Shown: positions 1-9,982 of the stretch, piece by piece | How the letters are laid out: each line of letters starts with the position of its first letter | Numbering within the stretch: the stretch's first letter is position 1 | Source: Chelativorans sp. J32 | Lineage (GTDB): Bacteria > Pseudomonadota > Alphaproteobacteria > Rhizobiales > Rhizobiaceae | Direction of reading: 5' to 3' | NCBI RefSeq assembly: GCF_000518985.1 | Contig: NZ_JAEQ01000005.1 | Span: 168,277 to 232,276, forward strand | DNA length: 64,000 nucleotides | Made by a program: the position numbers and the translations under genes | The notes under the pieces: model-generated | Database searches by the model: none | What the model saw: the letters and a program-made list of their open reading frames with translations, nothing else | What the model was told of the DNA's origin: nothing

Positions 1-686
1 AGCTTGGCCTCGAGCTTGGGGATACGATCACCGTGAATGTGCTCGGGCGGAGCGTCACCGCCCGCATCGCAAGCTTCCGGCAAGTGGAATGGGAGACGCT
101 ATCGATGAATTTCGTGATGGTGTTCTCGCCCAACACTTTTGCAGGCGCGCCGCATGCCTGGCTGGCTACGCTCACGGATGCAAGCGCAACGGACCAGGAA
201 GACGCTCGCCTTCTCAACGCGGTGACGAGGACTTTCCCAACCATCACGACGGTGCGCGTCAAAGATGCGCTCGACGTGGTGAACCGGCTGGTGGGGCAGC
301 TTGCAGTCGCAATCCGGGCCGCAGCGGCGGTCGCGCTGATAGCCTCCGTGCTCGTGCTCTCCGGTGCGCTGGCTGCCGGCAATCGCGCGCGCATTCACGA
401 CGCCGTGGTCTTGAAAACCTTAGGGGCGACGCGGCGCACCCTGATCAATGCTTTCGCGCTCGAATATCTCCTGATCGGGCTCGCAACCGCCATCTTCGCG
501 CTCGTGGCCGGCGGCACCGCCGCCTGGTATGTCGTGTCGCGCATCATGAACCTGCCCTGGTCGTTCCTGCCCGAAGTCGCGATCTCGACGATCGTGATTG
601 CGCTCGTGCTTACCGTCGGCTTCGGACTCATCGGCACCTGGCGCGTTCTTGGCCACAAGGCTGCGCCGATCCTGCGGAACCTGTAA
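1..686 (+). CDS. ABC transporter permease, FtsX-like (3' part only)
   Basis: The reading frame is open from base 3, so the gene starts before the window and only its last 227 residues are visible. It begins with a soluble stretch (LGLELGDTITVNVLGR) typical of the periplasmic domain of FtsX/MacB-type permeases related to YbbP. Three likely membrane helices follow, at visible residues about 105-125, 150-178 and 193-211. Between the first two lies the conserved cytoplasmic loop with VLKTLGATRR, which in this family contacts the ATPase partner. The partner gene would lie upstream, outside the window. The substrate cannot be told from the sequence; YbbAP-like systems are linked to lipoprotein or lipid export, but that is family knowledge only. 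Confidence 0.82.
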   Translation, partial: LGLELGDTITVNVLGRSVTARIASFRQVEWETLSMNFVMVFSPNTFAGAPHAWLATLTDASATDQEDARLLNAVTRTFPTITTVRVKDALDVVNRLVGQLAVAIRAAAAVALIASVLVLSGALAAGNRARIHDAVVLKTLGATRRTLINAFALEYLLIGLATAIFALVAGGTAAWYVVSRIMNLPWSFLPEVAISTIVIALVLTVGFGLIGTWRVLGHKAAPILRNL

Positions 687-842
687 GGAGCGCACCGCCG
701 GCGAACACCTTCTTTTGCGCCAGTTCGGTCTTGCTCTTAGACCAAACAATCATCATATTCCGGTTACGCATGCTGGACTCCTGCCAGCGGCGCTCGGCGG
801 TCTGCCGACACCGGACGGGAGAGTAGCGAGAAAGAGGAACAC

Positions 843-1622
843 ATGGCTGACCTTCGCAACTATCAGACCCGAGCGGCGCCCGGCGCGCGCGTCGACGCGG
901 CGATCGACGAGGGCCTGCGTGCCTACATGATCCGGGTCTACAACCTCATGGCCTTGGGCCTGGCCATCACAGGCCTGGCTGCATTCGGCGTGGCTTCGCT
1001 GGCGACGACGACCGACCCGTCCGCCGCTGCCTCGCAGTTGGGCAACGGCACTCTGCTGACCGCCTTTGGCAGCGCCATCTACCTGTCACCCCTGCGCTGG
1101 GTTGTGATGTTGGCGCCGCTGGCGCTGGTCTTTTTCATGAGCTTCCGCATCCAGACGCTGAGCGTATCCGCGGCGCAGACGACCTTCTGGGTCTACGCAG
1201 CCCTTGTGGGCCTTTCGCTATCGTCGATCTTCATCGTTTTCACGGGCGAAAGCATCGTACGCACCTTCTTCATCACCGCGGCCTCCTTTGGCGCTCTGTC
1301 GCTCTGGGGCTACACGACCAAGCGCGATCTGTCCGGGATGGGCTCCTTCCTGTTCATGGGCCTCATCGGCATCATCCTCGCGTCGCTGGTGAATATCTTC
1401 CTCGGCTCCTCCGCGCTGCAGTTCGCCATTTCGGTGATTGGCGTCCTGGTGTTCGCCGGCCTTACGGCCTACGACACCCAGCAGATCAAGGAGATGTACT
1501 ACGAGGGCGACGACCAGCTCGTGGCCGGCCGCAAGGCGATTATGGGCGCGCTGCGGCTCTACCTCGACTTCATCAACCTCTTCATGTTCCTGCTTCAGTT
1601 CATGGGCAACAACCGCGAATAG
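843..1622 (+). CDS. Bax inhibitor-1 / YccA family membrane protein
   Basis: This 259-residue protein has a short soluble N-terminus and about seven hydrophobic helices from residue 31 to the end, the layout of the Bax inhibitor-1 (UPF0005) family. The segment near the C-terminus with FAGLTAYDTQQIKEMY is a family hallmark. Members sit in the inner membrane. Bacterial homologues such as YccA interact with the FtsH protease, and BsYetJ is a calcium leak channel, so the exact role here is open. The ATG at 843 is preceded by AGAGGAA at good spacing. A strong terminator follows at 1646, so the gene appears to be transcribed alone. Confidence 0.9.
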   Translation: MADLRNYQTRAAPGARVDAAIDEGLRAYMIRVYNLMALGLAITGLAAFGVASLATTTDPSAAASQLGNGTLLTAFGSAIYLSPLRWVVMLAPLALVFFMSFRIQTLSVSAAQTTFWVYAALVGLSLSSIFIVFTGESIVRTFFITAASFGALSLWGYTTKRDLSGMGSFLFMGLIGIILASLVNIFLGSSALQFAISVIGVLVFAGLTAYDTQQIKEMYYEGDDQLVAGRKAIMGALRLYLDFINLFMFLLQFMGNNRE

Positions 1623-1645
1623 ACGCGGCCGGAACGAGGATTTTG

Positions 1646-1675
1646 AAGGGCGGTCGCTGACCGCCCTTTTCTTTT
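1646..1675 (+). terminator. Rho-independent terminator after the Bax-inhibitor gene
   Basis: Arms AAGGGCGGTC (1646-1655) and GACCGCCCTT (1659-1668) pair perfectly over 10 bp around a GCT loop and are followed by TTCTTTT. It lies 24 bases after the stop codon of the Bax-inhibitor gene. Confidence 0.85.
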
Positions 1676-1727
1676 GGCAAGTGTCCTGTCATGAAAATAG
1701 GACGACAGGCCGCAAAGAGCTTCGACA

Positions 1728-2297
1728 GTGACCACCATCCGCGCCGCCCGAACCGCAGACCTTTCCGCTATCACAAAGATCTATGGACATGCCGTCGAGA
1801 CCGGCACCGCGAGCTACGAGCTCGAACCGCCGAGTCTTGAAGAGATGTCGTCGCGGATGGAGGGGCTCACTTCAAACGGCTATCCCTATCTGGTGGCGGA
1901 AGAGGCGGAGCAGGTGCTGGGCTACGCCTATGCCGGACCATTCAGGCCGCGCCGCGCCTACCGCTTCATGGTGGAGGATTCCATCTACATCGCCCCTCAC
2001 GCTCAGGGCAGAGGGATCGGTCGCCTGCTGCTCCAGGCGCTGATCGCGGAATGCAGCAAGCTCGGTTTCCGCCAGATCGCCGCCGTGATCGGTGATGGCT
2101 CACCTGAAAGCGCCTCGGTCAAACTGCACGAAGCTCTAGGGTTCCGGCATGCGGGCGTGCTCGAAGGCAGCGGGTACAAACATGGCCGCTGGCTCGATAC
2201 GGTGTTCATGCAACTTACTTTGAACGGGGGCGATACTCTGCCGCCGGATCCGGAATCGCTGCCGGAAAGGCTGTTCAGGCGGGAAGCCGGAAGATAG
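1728..2297 (+). CDS. GNAT family N-acetyltransferase (phosphinothricin acetyltransferase-like)
   Basis: The 189-residue protein is one GNAT domain. The acetyl-CoA motif A lies at residues 82-101 (VEDSIYIAPHAQGRGIG), with the Q-x-x-G-x-G phosphate loop. The C-terminal half, with LHEALGFRHAGVLEGSGYKHGRW and a following Asp, matches the Pat/YncA branch, which acetylates phosphinothricin or methionine sulfoximine and sulfone. In non-Streptomyces bacteria these enzymes more often detoxify methionine derivatives, so the substrate is inferred. The start is GTG at 1728; no in-frame ATG gives a complete N-terminus. Confidence 0.85.
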   Translation: MTTIRAARTADLSAITKIYGHAVETGTASYELEPPSLEEMSSRMEGLTSNGYPYLVAEEAEQVLGYAYAGPFRPRRAYRFMVEDSIYIAPHAQGRGIGRLLLQALIAECSKLGFRQIAAVIGDGSPESASVKLHEALGFRHAGVLEGSGYKHGRWLDTVFMQLTLNGGDTLPPDPESLPERLFRREAGR

Positions 2298-2346
2298 GCA
2301 GAAAGTCGTTACGGGACGGGGCGGGCGTGTCGCCTGGCCGCCTTCC

Positions 2347-2733
2347 TCACGTTCCGACGAGGCGAAGCTTCTTGTCGAAAACCGTCAGCACCCGGGCGAG
2401 ATCGTGTCCGCGCTTCAGAATAGCACCGGTCGCGGCAACCACGCTGTAGGCGCCCTGCTTTCTTGCAAGAGACGGGTCTTTCACGATCCGGAACAGCGGC
2501 ACCTCGCTCGTACGCCGATAGACCGAGAAGATTGCCCTGTCTTCCAGATGGTCAATCGCATAATCGCGCCATTCACCAGCTGCGACCATAAATCCGTACA
2601 CACGCAGGATCTGGTCGAGTTCCCGACGGTCGAAGGTGATCGGAAGCTTCAGCCGCGCCCGGCGGGCTTCGCCGAGCGGGATGAGGTTCCCGGAATCTTC
2701 CCTACCCTCCGCTGCGCCTGACTGATCAGCCAT
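2347..2733 (-). CDS. DUF2794 domain-containing protein
   Basis: This 128-residue protein matches DUF2794, a family I know only from Alphaproteobacteria. The conserved core runs from about residue 30 (FDRRELDQILRVYGFMVAAG) through EWRDYAIDHLEDRAIFSVYRR to a C-terminal LARVLTVFDKKLRLV segment. No catalytic motif, signal peptide or membrane helix is visible, so it is probably a small cytoplasmic protein of unknown role. The frame is open to a TTG at 2766, but ATG at 2733 is preferred because AAGGTG lies 6 bases upstream of it. It converges with the acetyltransferase gene on the other strand. Confidence 0.85.
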   Translation of the reverse strand: MADQSGAAEGREDSGNLIPLGEARRARLKLPITFDRRELDQILRVYGFMVAAGEWRDYAIDHLEDRAIFSVYRRTSEVPLFRIVKDPSLARKQGAYSVVAATGAILKRGHDLARVLTVFDKKLRLVGT

Positions 2734-2914
2734 CCAGGGCACCTTTTTGTTACGGTCTTGTGACAATCAAGGTGGCGTGGGTGCGTGGGAAATGCAACCC
2801 CTACAGGCAAACCCGTGGCAATCTGGCCTCACGAAATCGCTACCCGTGGTCGGATTTGGTGATCATTCGCCTCATTATCGCCGTGTTCTTACCCCGCTTG
2901 CGCCCGATTTTGCG

Positions 2915-3092
2915 AAGACGATCCCCTTGTTGCCTGAGACGGTTCGATCCGGGGCAGTTCTGTACCCCAAGCCCCCCCGCCCACAGGGCTGTCATCGGAT
3001 CGAACCAACTCCGGGCCTCCCAGGGCCCACCAGATGGCAACGATCTCCTGAGATCAACGCCGGTACAGGCATAGCCGTGCCGGCGCTTTTTT
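2915..3092 (+). ncRNA. Candidate structured small RNA, possibly 6S-like, ending in a terminator
   Basis: The 360 bases between DUF2794 and DUF1223 hold no credible gene but do hold nested pairing. An outer helix joins GTTGCC (2929-2934) with GGCAAC (3036-3041). An inner 11-bp helix joins GGTTCGATCCG (2941-2951) with CGGATCGAACC (2996-3006). Between them, the 3' strand of the internal loop can form its own hairpin GGGCC/GGCCC (3013-3017/3024-3028). A GC-rich hairpin (3058-3065/3078-3085, one G-T wobble) followed by six T residues ends the unit on the + strand. A long rod with a large asymmetric central bubble and a small 3'-side hairpin is the design of 6S RNA, the RNA polymerase-binding regulator. 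That identity is inference; the pairing and terminator are seen directly. The 5' end is a guess. Confidence 0.5.
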
Positions 3093-3093
3093 G

Positions 3094-3849
3094 TCAGCTG
3101 ACGGCGCTCATCTGCGCCGCACCCAGAATGGCCTTGGGATTGCCATCCTCATCGGCGGATTGCACCAGCACCGCGCAACAGCCTCCCCTGCTCTTGATCT
3201 CCGACTTGGGGAACTCCAGCCGCATTTCCTTTCCGTGCCAGACCCCTACCGTCTGATGACCGGTGACGATGTTGCGGTACTCGACTGTCTTGCCCTTGTT
3301 CTCACCGGCGCGGATCTCCGCGGTATAGCTCGGCCTGTAATAAACCAGGAGGACGTGGGCGCCTGCCTCCGCCGATTCTCCGCCGCCGATCTCGATGGCG
3401 ATATTCTTGCCTGCCGTCGAAAGAGCCACGTCGACAGCCAGCCCCCCGGCCCCATCCGCCGGCTGCACGGCATTGAGGACGGCATTACGGTCCGCTCCCA
3501 CAACATCCTTCTGACCATTCACCACGATCTGGGGCGTGTAGACTCCCGTGCCAAGCACCTCACCATAGGCATGCTGCCTTTCGGTGTTTTCGGGCACGGC
3601 AAGGCTGTCTTCCCAGCCGAGATAATCCCAGTAATCTATGTGATACGCCAGCGCGACGATGTTGCTGCGTTCGGCGAGTTCTACGAAAAGGGCATCCGCC
3701 GGCGGACATCGGCTACAGCCCTGACTCGTGAAAAGTTCCACCACTGCGATTGGCCTTGTCGCTGCCCCTGCGATTCTAAGGCATCCAGGCAAAGCCACCG
3801 CGGCAAGGCCCATCTTCAACAGGGTTCTGCGCGCGGTCAAAATGCGCAT
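3094..3849 (-). CDS. DUF1223 thioredoxin-fold protein, probably Tat-exported
   Basis: The 251-residue protein opens with ARRTLLK (residues 6-12) and a short hydrophobic run ending near AGAA (residue 30), which looks like a twin-arginine signal peptide. The mature part starts with VVELFTSQGCSRCPPAD, carrying a CxxC pair at Cys45 and Cys48, the hallmark of DUF1223, a thioredoxin-like family. The motif YHIDYWDYLGWEDSLA further on is also typical. Such proteins are assumed to be periplasmic redox proteins; no partner is shown here. Its stop codon abuts the T-run of the small RNA terminator on the opposite strand, so the two units converge. Confidence 0.85.
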   Translation of the reverse strand: MRILTARRTLLKMGLAAVALPGCLRIAGAATRPIAVVELFTSQGCSRCPPADALFVELAERSNIVALAYHIDYWDYLGWEDSLAVPENTERQHAYGEVLGTGVYTPQIVVNGQKDVVGADRNAVLNAVQPADGAGGLAVDVALSTAGKNIAIEIGGGESAEAGAHVLLVYYRPSYTAEIRAGENKGKTVEYRNIVTGHQTVGVWHGKEMRLEFPKSEIKSRGGCCAVLVQSADEDGNPKAILGAAQMSAVS

Positions 3850-3987
3850 GTTTCCTCTTCCTTTGGCGCGACCTCGCGGGCCGGCTCTTGTTGCACAATT
3901 TTAACGATCCTAGCGGCGAACGAAGATCTATGGAAAGTCACGTTGCGGTGAAAGCTTGGTTAACCAAAAGCATGAGTTTCAGATCGC

Positions 3988-4018
3988 AAAAAAAGAACCG
4001 CCGGCTAGCGGCGGTTCC
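3988..4018 (-). terminator. Rho-independent terminator after acnA
   Basis: Read on the - strand, GGCGGTTC-type arms (3995-4002 and 4010-4017, 8 bp perfect) form a hairpin followed by a run of seven T residues. It begins 27 bases after the acnA stop codon. Confidence 0.85.
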
Positions 4019-4044
4019 AAAAGCCTTAGATTCGGGCGACTGCC

Positions 4045-6747
<2,703 letters not shown>

Positions 6748-7009
6748 CCTGGTCTGTTCATCCGAACGGGAACGGACTTTCTGAGACGACAAGCTCAAAT
6801 GCGGGTACGGTCATTTCCGCGTCCGCCCCCCGCGTACCAGCCGGTCAAGGCGGCATGTGCGCTGGTTCGGCACAAAGGCTCTCCACGCCGACCGCTGGCG
6901 TGGTTGCCCCGCATATAGAGAATTTCTAAAAAGAGTTCTATAGCGATTAAACTATTTTGGCACTTTGGGAAAAAGCCGGGGACAACCATTGCGGCAGGTA
7001 GGAGAACCC

Positions 7010-7615
7010 ATGCGGCTTGCCGTGGAAAACCTGAGCGGCGAGCGCGGTGGGGAACTGATCTTTTCCGGGTTGTCCTTCGCTCTCGATCCAGGTCAGGCTC
7101 TTCTGGTAACGGGCCCCAACGGGGCGGGTAAATCCACTCTCCTGCGCACCGTGGCCGGGCTTCTTCCCGCGGCCTCCGGCAATGTCGAGTTCTCGGGAGG
7201 CGGAGAGACTTTCCCGGACGTGCAAGCCGCCTGCCACTATCTGGGCCATCTGAACGGGATGAAGACGGCGCTGACGGTGGAGGAAAATCTTGCCTTCTGG
7301 CGCACCTTTCTGGGCGGCCCCCGCCTTTCCGTCGATGATGCGCTCGAGGCGGTCGGCCTGAGCGAGATCGGGCATCTGCCCTTCGGCTATCTTTCCACCG
7401 GCCAGCGCCGCCGGACCGCAATAGCCCGCCTTCTCGTCTCCCACCGCCCGGTCTGGCTGCTCGACGAGCCGACCTCCGGCCTCGATCATGCCTCGGAGGC
7501 CCGTTTCTCCGAACTGATGCGGACGCATCTGGCGGATGGCGGCATCATCATCGCGGCGACCCACCTGCCCCTTGGGCTGGGACATGCTCGCGAACTGAGG
7601 ATGGGGGCGGGCTGA
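7010..7615 (+). CDS. ccmA: Haem exporter ATPase CcmA
   Basis: This 201-residue ATPase drives the CcmABCD complex, which releases holo-CcmE during cytochrome c maturation. The Walker A loop GPNGAGKS, the signature LSTGQRRR and the Walker B LLDEPTSG are present in order. The ATG at 7010 has AGGAGA 4 bases upstream; an upstream TTG in the same frame lacks such a site. Its stop codon overlaps the ATG of ccmB by one base, which implies translational coupling. Confidence 0.95.
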   Translation: MRLAVENLSGERGGELIFSGLSFALDPGQALLVTGPNGAGKSTLLRTVAGLLPAASGNVEFSGGGETFPDVQAACHYLGHLNGMKTALTVEENLAFWRTFLGGPRLSVDDALEAVGLSEIGHLPFGYLSTGQRRRTAIARLLVSHRPVWLLDEPTSGLDHASEARFSELMRTHLADGGIIIAATHLPLGLGHARELRMGAG

Positions 7616-8280
7616 TGCTTGCGCTCTATCTGCGAGACGTAAAGCTCGGTTTGCGGGCAGGCAGCGGCGCGCTCACGGGTGCTCTCTTCTTCCTGGCCGT
7701 GGTGGCGGTCATTCCCTTCGGCGTCGGGCCCGATCTCAACCTGCTCGCACGAATAGGGCCGGCAATTCTTTGGATCGGAGCGCTGCTCGCCAGCCTTTTG
7801 GGGTTGGATCGCCTGTTCCAGGGCGATCGGGAAGATGGCTCTCTCGATCTTCTGCTTGGCAGCCGGGACCGTCACATGCTGGCGCTCACCGTCTTCGTGA
7901 AGTGCCTGGCACACTGGACGGTTTCGGTGCTCCCCCTCGTCCTCGTGTCTCCCTTGCTTGGCCTGTTCATGAATGTTCCGCCACTGGGCCTTCTTGCTGC
8001 CAGCTCCACACTCCTCGTAGGCACGCCGGCGATCACTTTCATCGGAGCCGTTGGAGCAGCGCTCGCAGTAGCCCTGCCGCGCGGCGGACTCCTCGTCTCC
8101 GTCATCATCCTTCCGCTGACCGTGCCGGTGCTGATTTTCGGGGTTGCGGCAAGCCGCGGTGCCGTGGCGGACCCGGACCCTTTCCTGCCGCCCTTCCTCA
8201 TCCTGTCCGCGCTCACGCTCTTCTTCGCCGTGATCGGACCCGCCGCCGCAGCGCTCGCCCTGCGTTCATCTTCGGATTGA
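7615..8280 (+). CDS. ccmB: Haem exporter membrane protein CcmB
   Basis: The 221-residue protein has six likely membrane helices and the length normal for CcmB. It begins in the last base of ccmA and forms the membrane core of the CcmAB transporter. The segment LLIWIGALLASLLGLDRLFQ-like near residues 45-65 (ILWIGALLASLLGLDRLFQ) and the following DGSLDLLL are family hallmarks. Confidence 0.94.
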   Translation: MLALYLRDVKLGLRAGSGALTGALFFLAVVAVIPFGVGPDLNLLARIGPAILWIGALLASLLGLDRLFQGDREDGSLDLLLGSRDRHMLALTVFVKCLAHWTVSVLPLVLVSPLLGLFMNVPPLGLLAASSTLLVGTPAITFIGAVGAALAVALPRGGLLVSVIILPLTVPVLIFGVAASRGAVADPDPFLPPFLILSALTLFFAVIGPAAAALALRSSSD

Positions 8281-8386
8281 TCTTGGCGGCGACTGGCAGA
8301 CAATCCGATGAAGCGGACAAAAGGCCTCACGCAGCTTTTCCTATCATCAATTGCGCGCAGCTGCCTGACGTTCTATCTAACTGCCC

Positions 8387-9157
8387 ATGAACGAGAAGGC
8401 CGTTCCCCGCTGGACCGAAATTGCAAACCCCACCCGCTTCCTCGAATTGGCGGGCGCGGTGCTGCCATGGCTTTCAAGCGCCGCGGTGCTGGTGCTGGCG
8501 GCCGGGCTCTACATGGCGTTCGCCGCGCCTGAGGATTACCAGCAGGGCATCACGGTTCGCATCATGTATGTCCACGTTCCCTTCGCGTGGCTTTCCATGC
8601 TCTGCTACACGATGATGGCGGGTTCGGCTCTCGGCACATTGGTCTGGCGCCATCCCCTGGCAGACGTCTCCTTGAAGGCCGCCGCGCCCATTGGCGCCGT
8701 CTTTACAGCGCTCGCGCTCGCCACAGGCTCCATCTGGGGCAAGCCCATGTGGGGCACCTGGTGGGTCTGGGACGCGCGGCTGACCTCGGTCTTTGTTCTC
8801 TTCTTGATGTATCTCGGGATCATCGCGCTCACGCGCGCGCTTGACGATCCCGGCCGTTCGGCCCGAGCCGCCGCGATCCTCACGCTGGTCGGCTTCATCA
8901 ATATCCCGATCATCAAGTTTTCCGTCGATTGGTGGAACACGCTTCATCAACCGGCTTCGGTCTTCAGGCTTGATGGCCCGACGATCGATCCCAGCATGCT
9001 CTGGCCGCTCCTGGTGTGCGCGATCGGCTTCACCCTGCTCTTCCTCGCGCTTCACCTCATGGCCATGCGAAATGAGATCTGGCGCCGGCGGGTGATCGCA
9101 ATGCGCCGGCTCTCCGCCCGCGCCGCGGAGATCAAGCCGGCGGAGGCATCGCGATGA
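8387..9157 (+). CDS. ccmC: Haem lyase-associated protein CcmC
   Basis: This 256-residue membrane protein has six helices and the tryptophan-rich WWD motif WGTWWVWDARLTS that binds haem at the periplasmic face. CcmC loads haem onto CcmE. The gap of 106 bases from ccmB is longer than the other gaps in the cluster. The last four bases overlap the start of ccmD (ATGA). Confidence 0.95.
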   Translation: MNEKAVPRWTEIANPTRFLELAGAVLPWLSSAAVLVLAAGLYMAFAAPEDYQQGITVRIMYVHVPFAWLSMLCYTMMAGSALGTLVWRHPLADVSLKAAAPIGAVFTALALATGSIWGKPMWGTWWVWDARLTSVFVLFLMYLGIIALTRALDDPGRSARAAAILTLVGFINIPIIKFSVDWWNTLHQPASVFRLDGPTIDPSMLWPLLVCAIGFTLLFLALHLMAMRNEIWRRRVIAMRRLSARAAEIKPAEASR

Positions 9158-9315
9158 CGCACCTCGCCTATGTCACGGCAGCCTATGTCATTTCAGCGCT
9201 GGCGATCATGGGGCTGGTTTGCTGGATTTTGTTCGACCAGTCGGCCCAGCGGCGAGCGCTCAAGCAGCTTGAGGCGCGCGGCGTGCGCCGCCGTTCTGCT
9301 CGGGGCTCCGAATGA
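9154..9315 (+). CDS. ccmD: Haem exporter small protein CcmD
   Basis: A 53-residue frame (starts MTHLAYVTAAYVISALAIM) fills the space between ccmC and ccmG and overlaps both by four bases. It has one membrane helix (about residues 6-27) followed by a basic helix (QRRALKQLEARGVRRR), the exact plan of CcmD, which stabilises the CcmABC-CcmE complex. The start, overlap and topology make the call firm although the protein is tiny. Confidence 0.9.
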   Translation: MTHLAYVTAAYVISALAIMGLVCWILFDQSAQRRALKQLEARGVRRRSARGSE

Positions 9316-9890
9316 GCGCGGCGGAAGGCCAACCGCCCAGAAGGCGGCTGCTTATCCTGCTGGTACCCCTATTTGCGTTTCTTGCGCTCTCCGCGGTTTT
9401 CTTTATCGAGCTTCTTTCCGGAAAGGACAGCTCGGTCGTTCCTTCGGCACTTATCGGCCAGCCCGCACCCCAGACGGAATTGCCGCCACTGGAGGGCCTC
9501 GCGCTTCCCGGGCTCAACCCGGGCGACTTTGCCGGAAAGGTATCGGTCGTGAATGTCTGGGGCTCCTGGTGTATGCCCTGCAGGCAGGAGCATCCGCTGC
9601 TCATGGAGCTTGCGAAGGACGATCGCATTCGCCTTGTCGGCTTCAATTACAAGGATCAGCCTGAAAACGCTCGGCGCTTCCTTGGCGAATTGGGCAATCC
9701 ATTCGACGCTGTTGGCGTCGATCAGAGTGGGCGATCAGCGATCGAGTGGGGCGTCTATGGCGTGCCCGAGACGTTCCTCGTCGGCCCGGATGGCAAGATC
9801 CGCTATAAACATGTTGGTCCGTTCACGCCGGCCAGCCTGAAAAACGAGATGATGCCTGAAATCGAGAAGGCACTTTCAGCCGGGTCTTGA
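9312..9890 (+). CDS. ccmG: Thiol:disulfide interchange protein CcmG (DsbE)
   Basis: The 192-residue protein has an N-terminal membrane anchor (about residues 14-34) and a periplasmic thioredoxin domain with active site WCMPC. CcmG keeps the CxxCH haem-binding cysteines of apocytochrome c reduced. The sequence GVYGVPETFLV includes the cis-proline typical of the family. It is the last gene of the ccmABCDG run; ccmE, ccmF and ccmH are not in the window. Confidence 0.95.
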   Translation: MSAAEGQPPRRRLLILLVPLFAFLALSAVFFIELLSGKDSSVVPSALIGQPAPQTELPPLEGLALPGLNPGDFAGKVSVVNVWGSWCMPCRQEHPLLMELAKDDRIRLVGFNYKDQPENARRFLGELGNPFDAVGVDQSGRSAIEWGVYGVPETFLVGPDGKIRYKHVGPFTPASLKNEMMPEIEKALSAGS

Positions 9891-9982
9891 GCGGCGCGTT
9901 ATCACCGCCGCAGCGTCAGCAATTTAGGAAGAGCCACAACAGGCGCTGCCCGGCCGAAGGGCCGACCGGGCGAGCCGCCGCC

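Noticed and set aside
2747..3256. Open frames across the small RNA candidate
   Set aside because: They cross the paired stems and terminator, run into the opposite-strand DUF1223 gene, and show no protein family pattern.
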